A stretch of 64,000 nt of DNA. Source: Microvelia longipes. Lineage: Eukaryota > Arthropoda > Insecta > Hemiptera > Veliidae. The stretch lies in NCBI GenBank assembly GCA_018340805.1, contig JACMZG010001914.1:13759270-13823269 (forward strand), in the 5' to 3' direction. The notes below the pieces were generated by a model that saw only the letters and a program-made list of their open reading frames with translations, made no database searches and was not told the origin of the DNA. How positions within the stretch are numbered: position 1 is the stretch's first letter; every line of letters begins with the position of its first letter. Positions 12,301 through 24,499 of the stretch are shown here, piece by piece. A program made the position numbers and the translations under genes.

Positions 12301-12541
12301 TAAGTAATTTAAAAATTGTCAAAAAATGAAACTATTCAAGGCATACATATACTTCGTTCATACGCGGGATTTGGCAGCGGGTTCAACCCCCTTGGGGATT
12401 CAAACCCAACTGTTCACACTATATTTTTTACCATGAAATATGAGTTTTAGGGTTGAACCCCGAGTTCAATCCCGTTCACACGACAACTGCTTGAGGGGTT
12501 GAACCCCCTGGCCACACCCAATTCTGATTAAAGTAAATATT
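12301..12541. other. Spacer with three palindromic GGGGTTGAACCCC-like words
   Basis: Near-copies GGGTTCAACCCCC, GGGTTGAACCCC and GGGGTTGAACCCCC occur at about 12,377, 12,452 and 12,495, with GTTCACAC between them. The DNA is GC-richer than its surroundings. It lies just beyond the 3' end of the retrotransposon and could belong to it or to its target. Confidence 0.5.
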
Positions 12542-12544
12542 ATT

Positions 12545-15500
12545 TTGTGCAGTCTAGTAGGATGTGTTGTATTTTGTGCAGTCTAGTAGGATGTGTTCTA
12601 CTGTTTCGTCTATTGTCGGGCAGGAGTGGCATGCTGGGGAGTCGCTTAACCCAATCTTGTAGTGATATTGAATGCATCTGGCATGTTGACTTCTTAATCG
12701 TTTATCAGACAATATCTCTTGACAGTCTCGATTTCCAGAACCAAGGTTTAGCGGAACTATCTTGATGATTTTTCTTTAAATTTTCCCTTTCCTGGTTCTT
12801 CGTTGAGTTTGGTGTTCCAGTCTTTCTAGCATTTTCTTTTTTGATACTGATATAGATCACTTGCAGGTATTTTATAGCTCGATGATCTTGTTGGATTTTT
12901 TGCAAGGTGATCAGCTTGTTCATTTCCCTGGACTCCAGAGTGTGATTTTACCCATATAAAGTCTATTTGTTTGTACTGTTTGGTCAGTTCGTTTATTTCT
13001 TGTAGGATATGCATATATATGTGATCTATTTTGGAAGTGAGTGAAATGTGGATAGTTTTGTAAGTATTCCTTGGTTGTCGCAAGCAATAGTGTATTTGTT
13101 TTGAGTATTTTGTAATGTTTTTATATATGTAAGAGATTGTGAGATTCCTAAGCTTTCTAATGTAAATATGTTAGTGTACTGTGGGCATGAAAAACTTTGT
13201 CCAATTTTTAGTTGTAAGTCATAATATGAGTAACCAGTTTTGTCTTGTTGTTTTGATCCGTCGGTAAATATTAAGTAGGTGGGTTTGGATGTATGTTGTA
13301 TAGTTGTTCATGGAAAGTTATTTGTGTACGGATAAGTTAGTTGTATGTTATTGTTATGTTTGGTAGATATCGTCAAAAGAAATTTGATAGATTGGGAGTA
13401 ATTTATGTTGGTATATACTTTGGTTGAGATGAGGTTGTAATAATTGTAGCTATTTATATGTAATGGAGGTGTTTTATGTCGCCAGTATCGATGATTATTA
13501 TTTTTTTGTTGTTTAAATTGACAATAGTTAGTTAGTAAGGAGATTGTTGAGAATATAATTTGATGAGTGTTTGTCAGTCAGATATTGTCTTCGTATGTTA
13601 AGTGGTGGTTCTGAGCATTCAGTATGTATTATTGTTATTGGTGTGGTTTTAAGATATCCCATACATAATCTTAAAGCTCTGTATTGTAAACGGTCTAGTT
13701 TTGTAAGTAAGTATTGTTTGGCATTACCGTAAATGGGGAGGCAAAATCTATGCATGCCCGTATTGTTGCCCTATAAAATGTAATAAGAGTTTTTGGTCAC
13801 ATCCCCATGCTTTATTGCTGACCATTTTCATGATGTTAAGGTATTTTTCACATTTTGACTACTGTATTTATGGTCTTTCCATGTCAGTTTTTGGTCAAGG
13901 TAGAGTCCTAGAAATCTAACAGTTCTTTTCTTTTTATCTTATGTTGTCAAAAAGAATCTCGTCATCAAGAAGGACATTGTTACGTCTTGTAAAGATGCAA
14001 CATTCAATTTGTCTTGGATAGTTCTAACCCAGTAAGTTTTGTCCATTCTTGTATTTGTTTAGGGTGTTAGTTAGGTCGTTATCATGTCATTTATTTTGCT
14101 GTTATAGTATATATAAAGTATGTCGTCAGCAAATTGAAGTATTTTTACAGGAGGGGTTATAATTTGTTCTAAGTCAAAGGTATGTATTAAGTATAAAGTG
14201 GGCTTAAGATGGCCCCTTGAGGGACACCTCGTCTTGTGAGTCTACGTCCGACTATTGACCGTTAATTCGAAAAAGAAGGATTCGGTCAGTTATTAATTTA
14301 ATGATAAAGTTTGCAGTTTGTTTTGGTATGTCTAGTCGTAAAAGTTTGTGTGTAAGTATAGTTAAATCTACGTTGTCATAAGCCGTGATGTCTAATAAGA
14401 GATAATACTGATTTTTTTGAGTAATGCACTATGTATGTCATTTGTTAGTTGTGTTTGACTTTCTAGGGTTGATTTATTTCTTCTGAAGCCTTTTGTGAAA
14501 AAGGCAGTTTGTTATTGGATTCCAACCACCATTCTAATCTATTTTTTAGTAATCTTTCAAATGTCTTCAGCATGCAAGATGATAAAGATATTGGTCTATA
14601 GTTTGAAGCTATGTCACAGTTTTTCCTGGTTTTTTTATTGGGAGTATTATGTATGTGCCCATGAGTCAGGATTTGTTGAGAAGTCCAAATATTATTAAAT
14701 ATATTTAAAAGAATTTGTTTGATATTGTTGGTATGTTATGTCATAGTGTATATTATCAAAGCCGGGAGCAGTATTACTGTGCTTTATTGCAGCATTTAAT
14801 TCATTGATTGTAAAAGTTTCGGTCAGTATGTGATTATTATTGGTTGGGATATAGGTGGAGTTATGTTGTACTGACGGAGGGGCAAGTTTGTCCATAAAGT
14901 CTTCGAGCCATGTCCTGTATTAGTATGGGAGTCAAATTTCAGTTTTGTTTATTTTTCTAAAAGATTTCCAAACAGAAGATGGGGAATTTTTTGTAAAGTT
15001 TAAGCTGTCACAATATTTTTTCCAACCACTTTTTTGTTTACGTTTTAATGTTCGTCTAAATTAGCATTTGCTCTTTTGAAACTAATAAAAGTTTGTAAGT
15101 TAGGGTTAGTATTGTAATTTTGGTAAGCATATATAACGATCGTTTTTAGTTTGTTCACAACTAGAGTCCCACCAATGAATTAAATTAGGGTACGGAATTG
15201 AAGTAATTTACGTTTCTTTTTCAGGATAGATTTTTTGCATGCGTCGTTAATGTCTTGTATAAATTCATCGTAAGTTGTTGGGATGTGATTATCTAATACT
15301 TTTTTGTGTCAAAGTTAGTAAAGTGTCATGGTATTTCTGTCCAGTTAGCTTTATCAATATTCCAGCGTCTTGCTGGATACCTGTATAGTTTAGGTATATT
15401 TAAAGTTTGTTTCAAATTATAGGAGGTGTTGGAACCATGGGGTCGTCTAAAATTGTGCATGTAAAGTCCGTTGCAATATTGTTAGAAGCTAGAGAAAGTC

Positions 15501-16060
15501 AATTACAGAGTTAGTTTTTTGATTTATTTTGGGTATTAGGTTGGTTTGTGATTGTTAAGAACAATTGTATTGGTATCTTCAATTGCTGTCAGTAAGTTGT
15601 CTCCTTTTAAGCACTATAAGATCCCATGCCGTGTGATGCTGTTAAAGTCTCCTAATATTAGGTATGGGGTGGTTAAAGAGTTGAATAATTAAGCCATTGG
15701 TTTGTCGTTATTTTATTGTTGTGTGGTTGTATAATGAAATTATATTTAATGTGAGTGTTTATATGTTATTTGTATTCCTATAATGTCTGTGTGTATGTGT
15801 GTAGGTTATTGAGTGGTTTGTACTGTATATTAGATTTAATTAATATTGCGACTCCACCACCCTTTCTGTCGTCTGTCTGTTAAAAGATAGTAAATTATAT
15901 CCTTTAAAGGTGATATAGTTTGTTTGTCAAACCATGTCTCAGAAAGACATGCTATGTCAATATTGGATGTAAATAAGAGTGTTCAAGAGAATGTTTTTGT
16001 TATTTTGCTGACCTAATGTCCACTGCAGTATCCTGAATGCTCGCAAGTTAAACTTGCGAG
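12545..16060 (-). pseudogene. LINE ORF2: endonuclease-RT-RNase H, frameshifted
   Basis: ORF2 would encode the enzyme for target-primed reverse transcription. Visible in minus-strand frames: the endonuclease segments IDIACLSETWF and KGGGVAILIKSNI (15,840-15,960) and LGDFNSI (about 15,650); RT segments ITAYDNVDLTIL (14,360-14,400), GVPQGAILSPLYT (14,185-14,225) and the catalytic LQFADDILYI (14,105-14,140); then a thumb-like stretch from 13,755 with YRALRLCMGYLKTTPI. RNase H follows with FTDGSK (about 13,262) and HSGVQGNEQADHLAK (about 12,890-12,950). A Cys-rich end with ACHSCPTIDETVEHILLDC lies at 12,560-12,640. These segments are in different frames, with stops between them, so the gene is dead or the consensus has indel errors. 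The longest intact pieces are 60-85 codons. Family identity is secure and clade is not. Confidence 0.85.
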
Positions 16061-16080
16061 CATTCAAGACACTGCAGTGG
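16020..16080. repeat. Inverted repeat at the start of LINE ORF2
   Basis: CCACTGCAGT at 16,020-16,029 pairs with ACTGCAGTGG at 16,071-16,080. Inside, TGAATGCTCGCAAGTT pairs with AACTTGCGAGCATTCA. The loop is only one base. The right half looks like a back-copy of the ORF2 start (ILQW in one frame), so it may be a local inverted duplication. Confidence 0.85.
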
Positions 16081-16099
16081 TTGTTTGTCTTGTTAAGAG

Positions 16100-17480
16100 G
16101 CCAAGACATGTTATGGTGATTGAGTTTAGAATGTATTAAGTTTTTATATAGTATTGTCGTCTATGTGAGTTTGTGTAATGTTTTGTGTAATTGTAAATAT
16201 TGTTTTGTTACTTCAGTTATAATGTTTATTATGTGTTGTTAAATGTCAATATTATAGTTTTCAGTATGAGTCATTGGTTTATAGGGATTTGACTGTATCA
16301 GTCCTCCCGGTGTTTGTTGGGTTTAGGGTTTGTATATATAGTTTATTGTCGGGGCTATATGATGAAGTTTTTGGCGCTTAGGATTATTTTTGGGGATTGG
16401 TAAGGTTGTATTTGATATTTGCGTGATTCAGTATTTATGGTTAGGTTGGGAATAGTTTCAGTTGGTTCGGATTGAAGGACTGTTGCATATGTTTTGTTAC
16501 TAATTGTAATTTTGCCTCGCCGAAAGATATATTATTTTGTACCATAGTTTTCTTTATGCTTTTTTGTATTTAAATTCGGGACAGTCTTTTAAGTTTGTCT
16601 TATGTCCTTGTTTACAGTGAATATGGGGAAGTTATTTTAGGGCATTGTTGTATCTCGTTTTTATCATTTATTCCATGAGTTGAAGGGTTTAACCCGCATG
16701 TTTCACAGCGGGTAGAACCTTTGCAATCAATTACTCTATGTCCAAATCGGAGACAATTTTGACACTGTATTACTCGGGAATGTACGGTTCAATTGGGCAT
16801 CTCACAAAGTGTAGATAAGCGTAAGGTGGTAATGATTGGCCTCTAACTGTTATAAATATTGATTGTGTGGGGATAAATTTTGGTGTATTGTTGTCAATCA
16901 CTTTTTGTTATTCGTTTAACGTTAATTAGTTTTATTTGTATTCTGAAAATTCATATTTGTAAATTTCTGATTTGTTAAGGATTGCTCAATTCCCCGAACA
17001 ACCTTTTTTGTAGATTAATGATTTTGGTATGAATGTTAATTTCATTTAGTGTAGGGAAGTTATGAGTTGTTTGCATTAATTCTATTATTAAGTGTTATTT
17101 TTATTTTGTTCACAGAAATACTGGTTATTTGAGTAATTTCGTTGTTTTTAAATCCTAAGGTTTCATGTAATAGTTTACTTATCGTCATGGGGTGGAGTCT
17201 TGATATCCTTTATATTAGAATTGGTATTTTTGTGTTGTATTATAACATGGTATGGACCCATGTCATTGTGTCATATTGTTCTGGTGTATTTGGTATGTCC
17301 GTCATAGTAAGTTGATTGGTCTCCATTACCTCGTTTAGTCCTCCGCTGTTTTCTTGCATTTTTTTATTATTTCTTTTTGTTCTTCTGACTTCTTCTTTCT
17401 TGGTGCTGTCTTCTAGAAGTTCTTAAATAGTTTTTTTCTTATTTTAGTAGATTTAGGGCGGTTTCTTCTCTTTTTTTTAA
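16100..17480 (-). pseudogene. LINE ORF1: gag-like protein with zinc knuckle, frameshifted
   Basis: ORF1 proteins bind the element RNA. A minus-strand frame at 16,725-16,770 reads CQNCLRFGHRVIDC, a C-x2-C-x4-H-x4-C knuckle, followed by CETCG as the start of a second motif. Upstream, at about 17,359, a possible start MQENSGGLNEVMETNQ is preceded by a Lys/Glu-rich stretch. Further frames give LGFKNNEITQI and similar helical-looking pieces. Stops and shifts interrupt the frame. It lies directly 5' of ORF2 on the same strand, as expected for a two-ORF LINE. Confidence 0.7.
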
Positions 17481-17774
17481 TTTATTTTTTACGCTGTCAC
17501 TGCTGTCAAGCGTATGGCATCCAGGAGTTAAAAATCGAAAACATCGGATCGAGCTGAACCTTAATAAACATATATAAATTTCAACTAACAGGTAAACATT
17601 TTAATAGTAAAGCTCAATTATAGGGTTTTTTTTTACATAAAACAACTTCTATTCTTCAAGGTTCACAAAAAAGCTATAACTTCAACTTACGGCGAAACTA
17701 GAACATATCATATCATCAGTGATAAGCGAAAAAGTTCAAAAGTATAAAAAGTCAGAATTATTATTTGAAGATAG

Positions 17775-18385
17775 AATAAAACTTCTGGCATGGAGGTCCA
17801 CAAGCCGGGCGAATTCTCTATGCAATGAGTGTTTGCTTTGCTCAAAAATTTATTTCTTGCATAAGTTTTGATTGGATTTTTGCATTAAGTTTAAATGATA
17901 ACAATTGAAATAAATAAGTTTAAAAACACTTTGTCTTTGTTTATAGTAATTCTATCATGGCCTGTGCATGGTTAGAGGATAACTGTGTACCTAAAAAATT
18001 AATGGTCACTCAGTTTTGCGTTTACTGAACAAAATTGTAGCACTTTTTAATGAATTAACTTGCAGTTGTATTCGCATCATTCATTGCACCTATGGCGAAC
18101 TATAGTTCGCCATGGGAGTTAGAGTTTATGTAAATATATTTACATAATCTCTAACTCTTCAACTGAATTACCATAAACACTCATCTTTTAACTATTTAAC
18201 TAACATAATTACTGATAATTTAAAAAAAAATATCAGTTAAACCATTCTTGTTTTGACAATGTTGGTAGATTATTTATAAAAAGTAAAAATAAAAGCAGTC
18301 CCAGGATAGTATCTTGTGAAACTCCGCTGTTTAAAAATAATTTCTTAGCTTTAGGCAAGTTTACAATGAGAATTCGCTAAAAGAT
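17775..18385 (+). repeat. Family B relic with small palindromes
   Basis: CTGGCATGGAGGTCCACAAG then CCGGGCGAATTCTCTATGCA corresponds to the left end of family B, and GAGAATTCGCTAAAAG at 18,369 to a B/A-type end. Between them is a perfect 22-bp palindrome at 18,092-18,113 (ATGGCGAACTA with its complement) and an imperfect one at 18,116-18,157 (GAGTTAGAG / CTCTAACTC). Confidence 0.5.
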
Positions 18386-18925
18386 AAAATTGAATTTCTG
18401 ATGTTATCTCTGAAGTCTTTTTTAATCCATCTTAACCAGGATGGAATGAATGAATACAATTTGATGAGTAATTCAACGTATTACCAGCGATTTCTATATT
18501 TATTAAAATTTTAACCTAATCCGCCATTCACAATGGATTATATAAAACCCTGGTAAACTTTAAAAGCATTGCTTTACGACATAAATATCTAGAAAAATGG
18601 ATGACGTAGGTCAATGAAAAACGGAAATTCCTTACAACAGTATTGACATAAAACCGACCTTCATGTTTAATACACCATTTAGCTTGCATGTTTCCATCAG
18701 AAAATGACGTTAAAAGTTTATTCGGATGGCGGTATTTTTATTATGCTAATCTTAAACATTGGTCTTAATTATTCTTTAATTGCAAAGAACTTTAATATTA
18801 TTTTATACGAAAAAATTATTATTATATCGAGTGAAAAATGTTAAGTAGGTATATTTTCCGCACCAAAGAATAATGGACGAGTCTAAATGATGTGATATAA
18901 TAAACACGCTATTTTAACCCCTGTG
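18386..18925. other. AT-rich spacer, no gene seen
   Basis: No recognisable frame, repeat family or hairpin. Confidence 0.4.
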
Positions 18926-18929
18926 ATGT

Positions 18930-19275
18930 TTTACTTTTCCTCATTTATAACGTAGGGATACAGGCCAAAAGGCCGAAACCGGAAAGTCACATGAATTATT
19001 CGTTTTCAGTGTTTTTGGCCTCCTGAGTGGTTTTCAGAAAGTCGTCTGTCTGTATGTGTGTGTGTGTGTGTTAATTATTGTCGTAGCTCCCAGTGTTAGA
19101 GAGTTTGTACAAAAACATAATACTTTGCACAAAAATCAATCTATAGGTGCAGTTGTGCAGTCCTGAAAATATTTTTATGACGTCATTAACCCGCAAAAAA
19201 ACAGAAAAAATCATAAAACGCGGAAAAATGTTGCGCGTATGTATGTAGCCATAACAGTTATGTAACATCTAATAC
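18930..19275 (-). repeat. Family G fragment (3' part)
   Basis: On the plus strand it opens with ACTTTTCCTCATTTATAACG, the terminal sequence of G. It continues with GTCTGTCTGTATGTGTGTGT, TTTATGACGTCATTAACCCG and AAAAATCATAAAACGCGG, all shared with other G copies in inverse order. Confidence 0.75.
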
Positions 19276-19289
19276 GACCTCAAGCTATT

Positions 19290-19844
<555 letters not shown>

Positions 19845-19859
19845 TTACTACTTAAAAAA

Positions 19860-20250
19860 ACTTTATATTGCCCCGACGGTGCCGTAGCTAGCCTTACAGG
19901 CCCAGGAAGTGGGCCTGTGTGAGGCGAAGCGATAAAAATTCACAATATGCATGTCAAAATGCAATGTGACTATTGATACTAAAACAAAAATGAAATTAGC
20001 CAATAAAAAATTAGTTAAATATATGGCAAAATGCCATTAACGAGTAATAATTATAAAACAAAAAAATAATACAAAACAACAACATGGTGGCCGCGAAGCT
20101 GCACGAGGGGCCGACGGAGTCAAGTCCGTGGGTCAGTGTATCGTCTACAGCTTGACACCTTCCTTTGGCTAGTCACCATAGCCATTTCCTTTCCGATTTC
20201 TAATAGTGCTCTTCGGTAGCTGATCATCGTCCCGTGTTTCTATGTATTAG
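19860..20250. other. GC-richer patch of unknown nature
   Basis: It contains GGCCCAGGAAGTGGGCCTGT (hairpin GGCCCA/TGGGCC type) and, at 20,085-20,165, GGTGGCCGCGAAGCTGCACG and related words, in strong contrast to the AT-rich flanks. No frame could be assigned. It may be a relic of a GC-richer element or a gene edge. Confidence 0.35.
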
Positions 20251-20985
20251 TTGTTCTTAATATTTTTTTCTTTTTTTAAAAAATGATATACAGTGATACA
20301 TATTATTTTAAGGCATAAAATTATTCTTTATAAACTCAATTAAACTGGTCTATAATTATCTTTAATTACTAACTTTAACACCATTTTAATATCATCATAA
20401 CATGAAGGAATCAAGTTATTATGGATAAAAAAATGAATTTATCACAAAAAAAACAAAAAACATAATTTTTTTTTGTTTTTTAACATACAATAAATTTAAT
20501 GTTTAAAGTATAAAAAAATATGAAATTATGTACCTCACAAAGTGTGGAAGGAAAATAAAAAAAACCTGGATTAGAAAACAAGATGTATAATGGGATTGTT
20601 AATAATTTAATTATGAATAAGGAGAATATACAATTTTAATATTATTAATAAATTAGATGATCAAAGGAAGGGGAAGTTATGGTAAATACTGGATTTATTT
20701 GCCGCGAGATGTCTCTGATAGTCACGGAATGATATGCTGTGCTTGTGCATAGCGTCACGCTTGTACGCCTCTTATTCAGTTTATAAATCTAGATTAGATT
20801 TTTTTTTAAGTTTTTAACTTTTTGTAATTGTTGCTAATAGCATTATGTATTTATATACCTTTTGTTTTATTTATATATCTTTATTTGTATCTATTCAGTT
20901 TATACCGTAGTATTACTTATGAGTACTTATTTAATTACTCAAACTGTTTTATTTTTCTTCGCGTTTTATCTTATATTCGAAAAAT
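20251..20985. other. AT-rich spacer, no gene seen
   Basis: It has homopolymer A and T runs and one short patch GTCACGGAATGATATGCTGT near 20,720. Nothing is assignable. Confidence 0.4.
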
Positions 20986-20989
20986 ATTG

Positions 20990-21255
20990 TGTTCACCCTA
21001 AAAATCCGAAAGTGAAGTTTTATCATAATTATCCGTTTCTGGCATTTTCATGAAGTTTTGAGTGGTTTTCATCATGCTGTCTGTGTGCGTTTGTGTGTGT
21101 CTGTCTTGTGTCTGGGTCTCTTATAACTCCAAATACATGCTATTTGGTTTCCATGCTACGGAGTTAAACTTAGCACAAAAATCAAACTTTAGGTCTAGTT
21201 GTCCTGTCCGGAAGATGATATTATTCTGACTAAATTAACCTATTTTGCTAAGCCA
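20990..21255 (-). repeat. Family G fragment, diverged
   Basis: Ordered G blocks appear in inverse orientation: TCCGAAAGTGAAGTTTTATC, GAGTGGTTTTCATCATGCTG, a GTGTGT run, TTATAACTCC, GAGTTAAACTTAGCACAAAA and TAGTTGTCCTGTCCG. More diverged than the 23-kb copy. Confidence 0.55.
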
Positions 21256-21830
21256 TTAAACATTCAGAAAATTTTTAAAAATCGAAAATTCTACCGATGG
21301 AGTTGAAATTTAATACAAATGTACGTGTATAGGCGGTCAATCGATCTAAAAAAATAATTTCCATATTCGTGTTTATTATTAATATTCGTTTATAAGCATT
21401 TTCAAATAAATAATATTTTAATTAGTAATATACCTAAAGATTTTGGTTTATACGTTTTTGTTATTTTTCATCCTGATATGCCTTGTTTGGTTCCTTAAAT
21501 TACAGCCACCCAAAAGTGGATGTAACACTATCTTTATAATAAAATGGTCAGGGAGGCTTAAAATCGCAAAAACCGCTAGATGGATTTGCTTGAAAAATAC
21601 TTGAAAATATACATTATACTCTGTAGTGAGTTCATTGATAGATTTTGCCGTGATACGTTGAGGAGCAACTTAGCTATCGTGAAACATATAAATTGCTTAA
21701 TCAGTTATTTGTTTGGACATTTTTTACAAAAAAAATATTTTTTTGAATCATTATTATAATATAAAATGTCTAGAAAACGAAGCAACTTGGGGAGAAGAAC
21801 CAAAAGAAATATTGCTCAGGAAGGGTATTA
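21256..21830. other. AT-rich spacer, no gene seen
   Basis: Plain AT-rich sequence with no coding or repeat signal noticed. Confidence 0.4.
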
Positions 21831-21834
21831 AAAT

Positions 21835-22060
21835 TTCGGGCGCAGTGGTCCGCATGCCGGACGAATCTTCTTTGGAATGCGTGTTTCCGTGCTTAAAATT
21901 TATTTTTTTGCTTAAAGATCCGGTTTGTGCTTTAAAACTTGAACCTTAACTCAATTATCAAGCACTGATCATAAAATATTTTTTTTGCATTTTTAAAAGA
22001 AATACGCATAATTACCCTGTCGATTGTACAAAACTATGCTTCTAAAATTGGTATCAGAGA
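21835..22060 (+). repeat. Family B relic
   Basis: GGGCGCAGTGGTCCGCATGC with GGACGAATCTTCTTTGGAAT and GCGTGTTTCCGTGCTTA matches the left arm of B. AAGAAATACGCATAATTACC with TTGTACAAAACTATGC matches the B centre. The right arm is lost. Confidence 0.65.
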
Positions 22061-22429
22061 TAATAAAACCCTAAACGGTTTCATTATCTCACATTCATAT
22101 TTGCCCTACTTTAAAGCTCAGTTAGTGTTTATGGCTTTTAATTAATTAAAATGAATTAAAAATCTTATTTAATTTAAAATTTTAACATTAAACAGACTCT
22201 TCCTTCCTAAACTTTTGATCCAGAAAGTTTGAAGGATACAGTTAAACAACTACTTAGTTGTGTGATTCTAAAGAAAAAGAAACTTTCTTTCGTACCATCA
22301 TTTCCTGATTCTTATTGTTTCCCTTCCTAAACATTAAAAACCTATGCTTGATGGACAAAGCTATTATAATTTGGTTCCACGGGTTTTATCAAACATCTAT
22401 TGTGGCTTAGAGTTATTATTACTAGAGAT

Positions 22430-22740
22430 ATTATTACTCTATAGGGCCCTATAGGGTAAATTGTGAAACGACGAAAAGTAATCTAACTACCTTCGATAAC
22501 TTTCGAAGGAACCTAAAATACCCTAACCCTAAAATTTCGATAACTTACATAGGAGAATGTTAAAAATACAAATCAAAATACAAACAATATGCAGGAAGCC
22601 AATATAATTTGATTTATTTTAACCTTAACTCACTCTCTAAGGAGAATTTTTAATGAGGTTACACAGAGCCCCTGAGAGCTCCAAAAAGATGTTTCAGGCC
22701 TCTCGATGTATGGAGATAGGTTATGCCCCCCTATTATAGA
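22430..22740 (+). repeat. Family C copy without the fold-back insertion
   Basis: It shares with 39,480-40,220 the series TTGTGAAACGACGAAAAGTA, ATAGGAGAATGTTAAAAATA, ACAAACAATATGCAGGAAGC, AGGAGAATTTTTAATGAGG and GAGGTTACACAGAGCCCCTG. At the place where the 39.6-kb copy holds a 430-bp fold-back, this copy is continuous (ACTTACATAGGAGAATG). It therefore serves as the empty site. Confidence 0.75.
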
Positions 22741-22869
22741 TCTCTTTGTATTGTGGAGAAAACTGATTACCTAATAAGTTTTAGAAATTACGGTTTTTAA
22801 AGCGGCTTGCCCTTGATGCATCGCATAGCTACCAAATACACAAAGATATTGAAAAAATCAATCAAAATA

Positions 22870-23060
22870 TAAAATAGGAAGTATATAGTTATTGTTATAG
22901 AGCAAGGTTAATGGTTTTTAGGAGTAGGCTGGGGTGCCACGCCTCGGGGAGTACCACTTTATTGTACTCCTGTGTACCACACCAAGGAGTATGTACGTGT
23001 TTACCAGGGTACAACTGTACGTGTGCTTAGTACCATAATAATGACCTCCAATAATATTTT
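22870..23060. repeat. Family H copy (weak)
   Basis: TAGGCTGGGGTGCCACGCCT and CCACACCAAGGAGTATGTAC resemble GGCTTGGGGTTTTAAGCACC with ACGCC, and CCACGCCAAGGAGTATCGCC, at 57,415-57,640. Several GTAC words recur inside. Relation is tentative. Confidence 0.35.
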
Positions 23061-23276
23061 ATGATCATTACTACTCTCCTCTCATTTTATTAAATTATTG
23101 AGGAACAGTTTAGGACTTGCACTCTTATATTTTTGATTTGTGAACGGGCCTTAACAACATTCAAATTCTTTTTCTAAATAATATACCTCAAATATCACCA
23201 TGAAGTAAATTAAAATGAGCAACAAACTGTCGATTTTTTTCATAAGATTCCTATTTAATAAATAGGAAAAGAAATA

Positions 23277-23995
23277 CCGAGAAATCGGGCACCTAGAAAG
23301 TTTTTCTCAACACACCGGATTCGATACGCTCATCCTCCCTGCTTCAGATTTACTTCGCTCGTCTTCAGATAGTAAATACATCCGTCATAATCCCAGCGGT
23401 CTCCCATCTAGGCACTGACCACGCTCAATGCTGCTTAAATTTTATGATCAACAAATAAAATCATGGATTTAATTGTCATATTGAAACAAATAACATGGTG
23501 TACTTCTTTATTACGTAAAGGTGCACACTTATACAGAATTTAATTGAATCATTTTTCGTTTTTTATAAACAACGTACACAAGTCATATATGATATGATTA
23601 ACAACTGAACTAATGCTGATAGTGAGATAAAGATTGGCACACATGTTAGTCTTATACATGCGTGCGAAATCTCAATCCGATAGCATAATTTTTCTGCGTT
23701 TTATGATTTTTCGAAATTTTTCTAAGACCTTATTGCGGGTTAATGACGTCATACAATTTTTTCTGGTAGCACAACTACACCCTATAAACTAATTTTTGTT
23801 TAAAGTTTCAACTTTCCAGCATAAATACACTGGGAGCTACGATGATAACAGACCACACACTTATACAGATAGACAACTTAGTAAAAACCACTCAGAAGGC
23901 CCTAAAACACCTGAAACAGATAATTTCGGTGACATCCCGGTTTCGGTTTTTTCGCAAACACAATATAACTTCCTATATAACTATGATATATAATT
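23277..23995 (+). mobile_element. Family G, near full length
   Basis: The order is a 5' block with TTTTTCTCAACACACCGGAT, ATACGCTCATCCTCCCTGCT and TTCGCTCGTCTTCAGATAGT; GCGGTCTCCCATCTAGGCAC with GACCACGCTCAATGCTGC; a mid block with TGCGTGCGAAATCTCAATCC; GCGGGTTAATGACGTCATAC; a tail with ACAGATAGACAACTTAGTAA and ACCTGAAACAGATAATTTCG. It is about 720 bp long and non-coding. G copies elsewhere end in ATGAGGAAAAGTAA, the inverse of the start word ACTTTTCCTCAT, which suggests short terminal inverted repeats. Confidence 0.75.
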
Positions 23996-24054
23996 ACTTT
24001 TTAGACTATGAAGCATAAATCAAGATATACAGTAAGAATTTGATTGTAAAACAA

Positions 24055-24400
24055 GAAAGCAAGCATTCCACAAGAAATTCGCCTGGCTAGCGAATTTATT
24101 TTGAGGTTGAACTTTAGTTGAACTTACATAACTTAGCCTAAATATAACTATAAATTATCTCCGGTACCAGATTCGGACTCGGGTCTCTGGGTTTGAGTAC
24201 TTTGATTACTCAATTGACTTCTTACCAGGTTCATTTAACTTGTTTCGCCAAAAAAGTAGAAAATGATACCCTAATTGAAATTTGTTGTTTACTGACCATA
24301 AAGTTTATTTACCAGTTGCTTTTTTTTGTTACTTAGAGAGATCGATAGACTGTTTTAATCGATTTAGCATCCAACATAAAATAAAGGATATACATTTTAC
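24055..24400 (-). repeat. Family A-B relic
   Basis: GCATTCCACAAGAAATTCGC CTGG at 24,062 is the inner end of B. The next block, with ACTCGGGTCTCTGGGTTTGA and GAAAATGATACCCTAATTGA then TTACTTAGAGAGATCGATAG, follows the order of the 42.9-43.3 kb A copy, but with many changes. Confidence 0.5.
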
Positions 24401-24499
24401 GACGAATGTTTTAATTTAATACTGCCGACTTTTTGTTGGCTAAGCAAAACGAGTCAATGATGTCACTACAACTTGGTTTTAAATAGGTTTTGTTTCCTT

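Larger units (their letters stand above)
12542..17510 (-). mobile_element. Non-LTR retrotransposon (LINE) with RNase H, degraded
   Basis: This is a near-complete element about 5 kb long on the minus strand. The order from 17.5 kb downward is a gag-like ORF1 with CCHC zinc knuckle, then ORF2 with AP-type endonuclease, reverse transcriptase, RNase H and a Cys/His tail. Retrotransposons of the I/LOA/R1 group have this order. The clade is not certain from motifs alone. Frames are broken repeatedly by stops and 1-base shifts, so it is not active as read. A 29-bp tandem duplication (12,542-12,597) lies at the 3' end of the coding part. No target duplication was identified. Confidence 0.85.

Noticed and set aside
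21713..21949. 78-codon frame
   Set aside because: It runs through a family B relic, and the reading is not conserved in the other copies.
22511..22530. Telomere-like CCCTAACCCTAAA
   Set aside because: Only two units, inside family C. No array.
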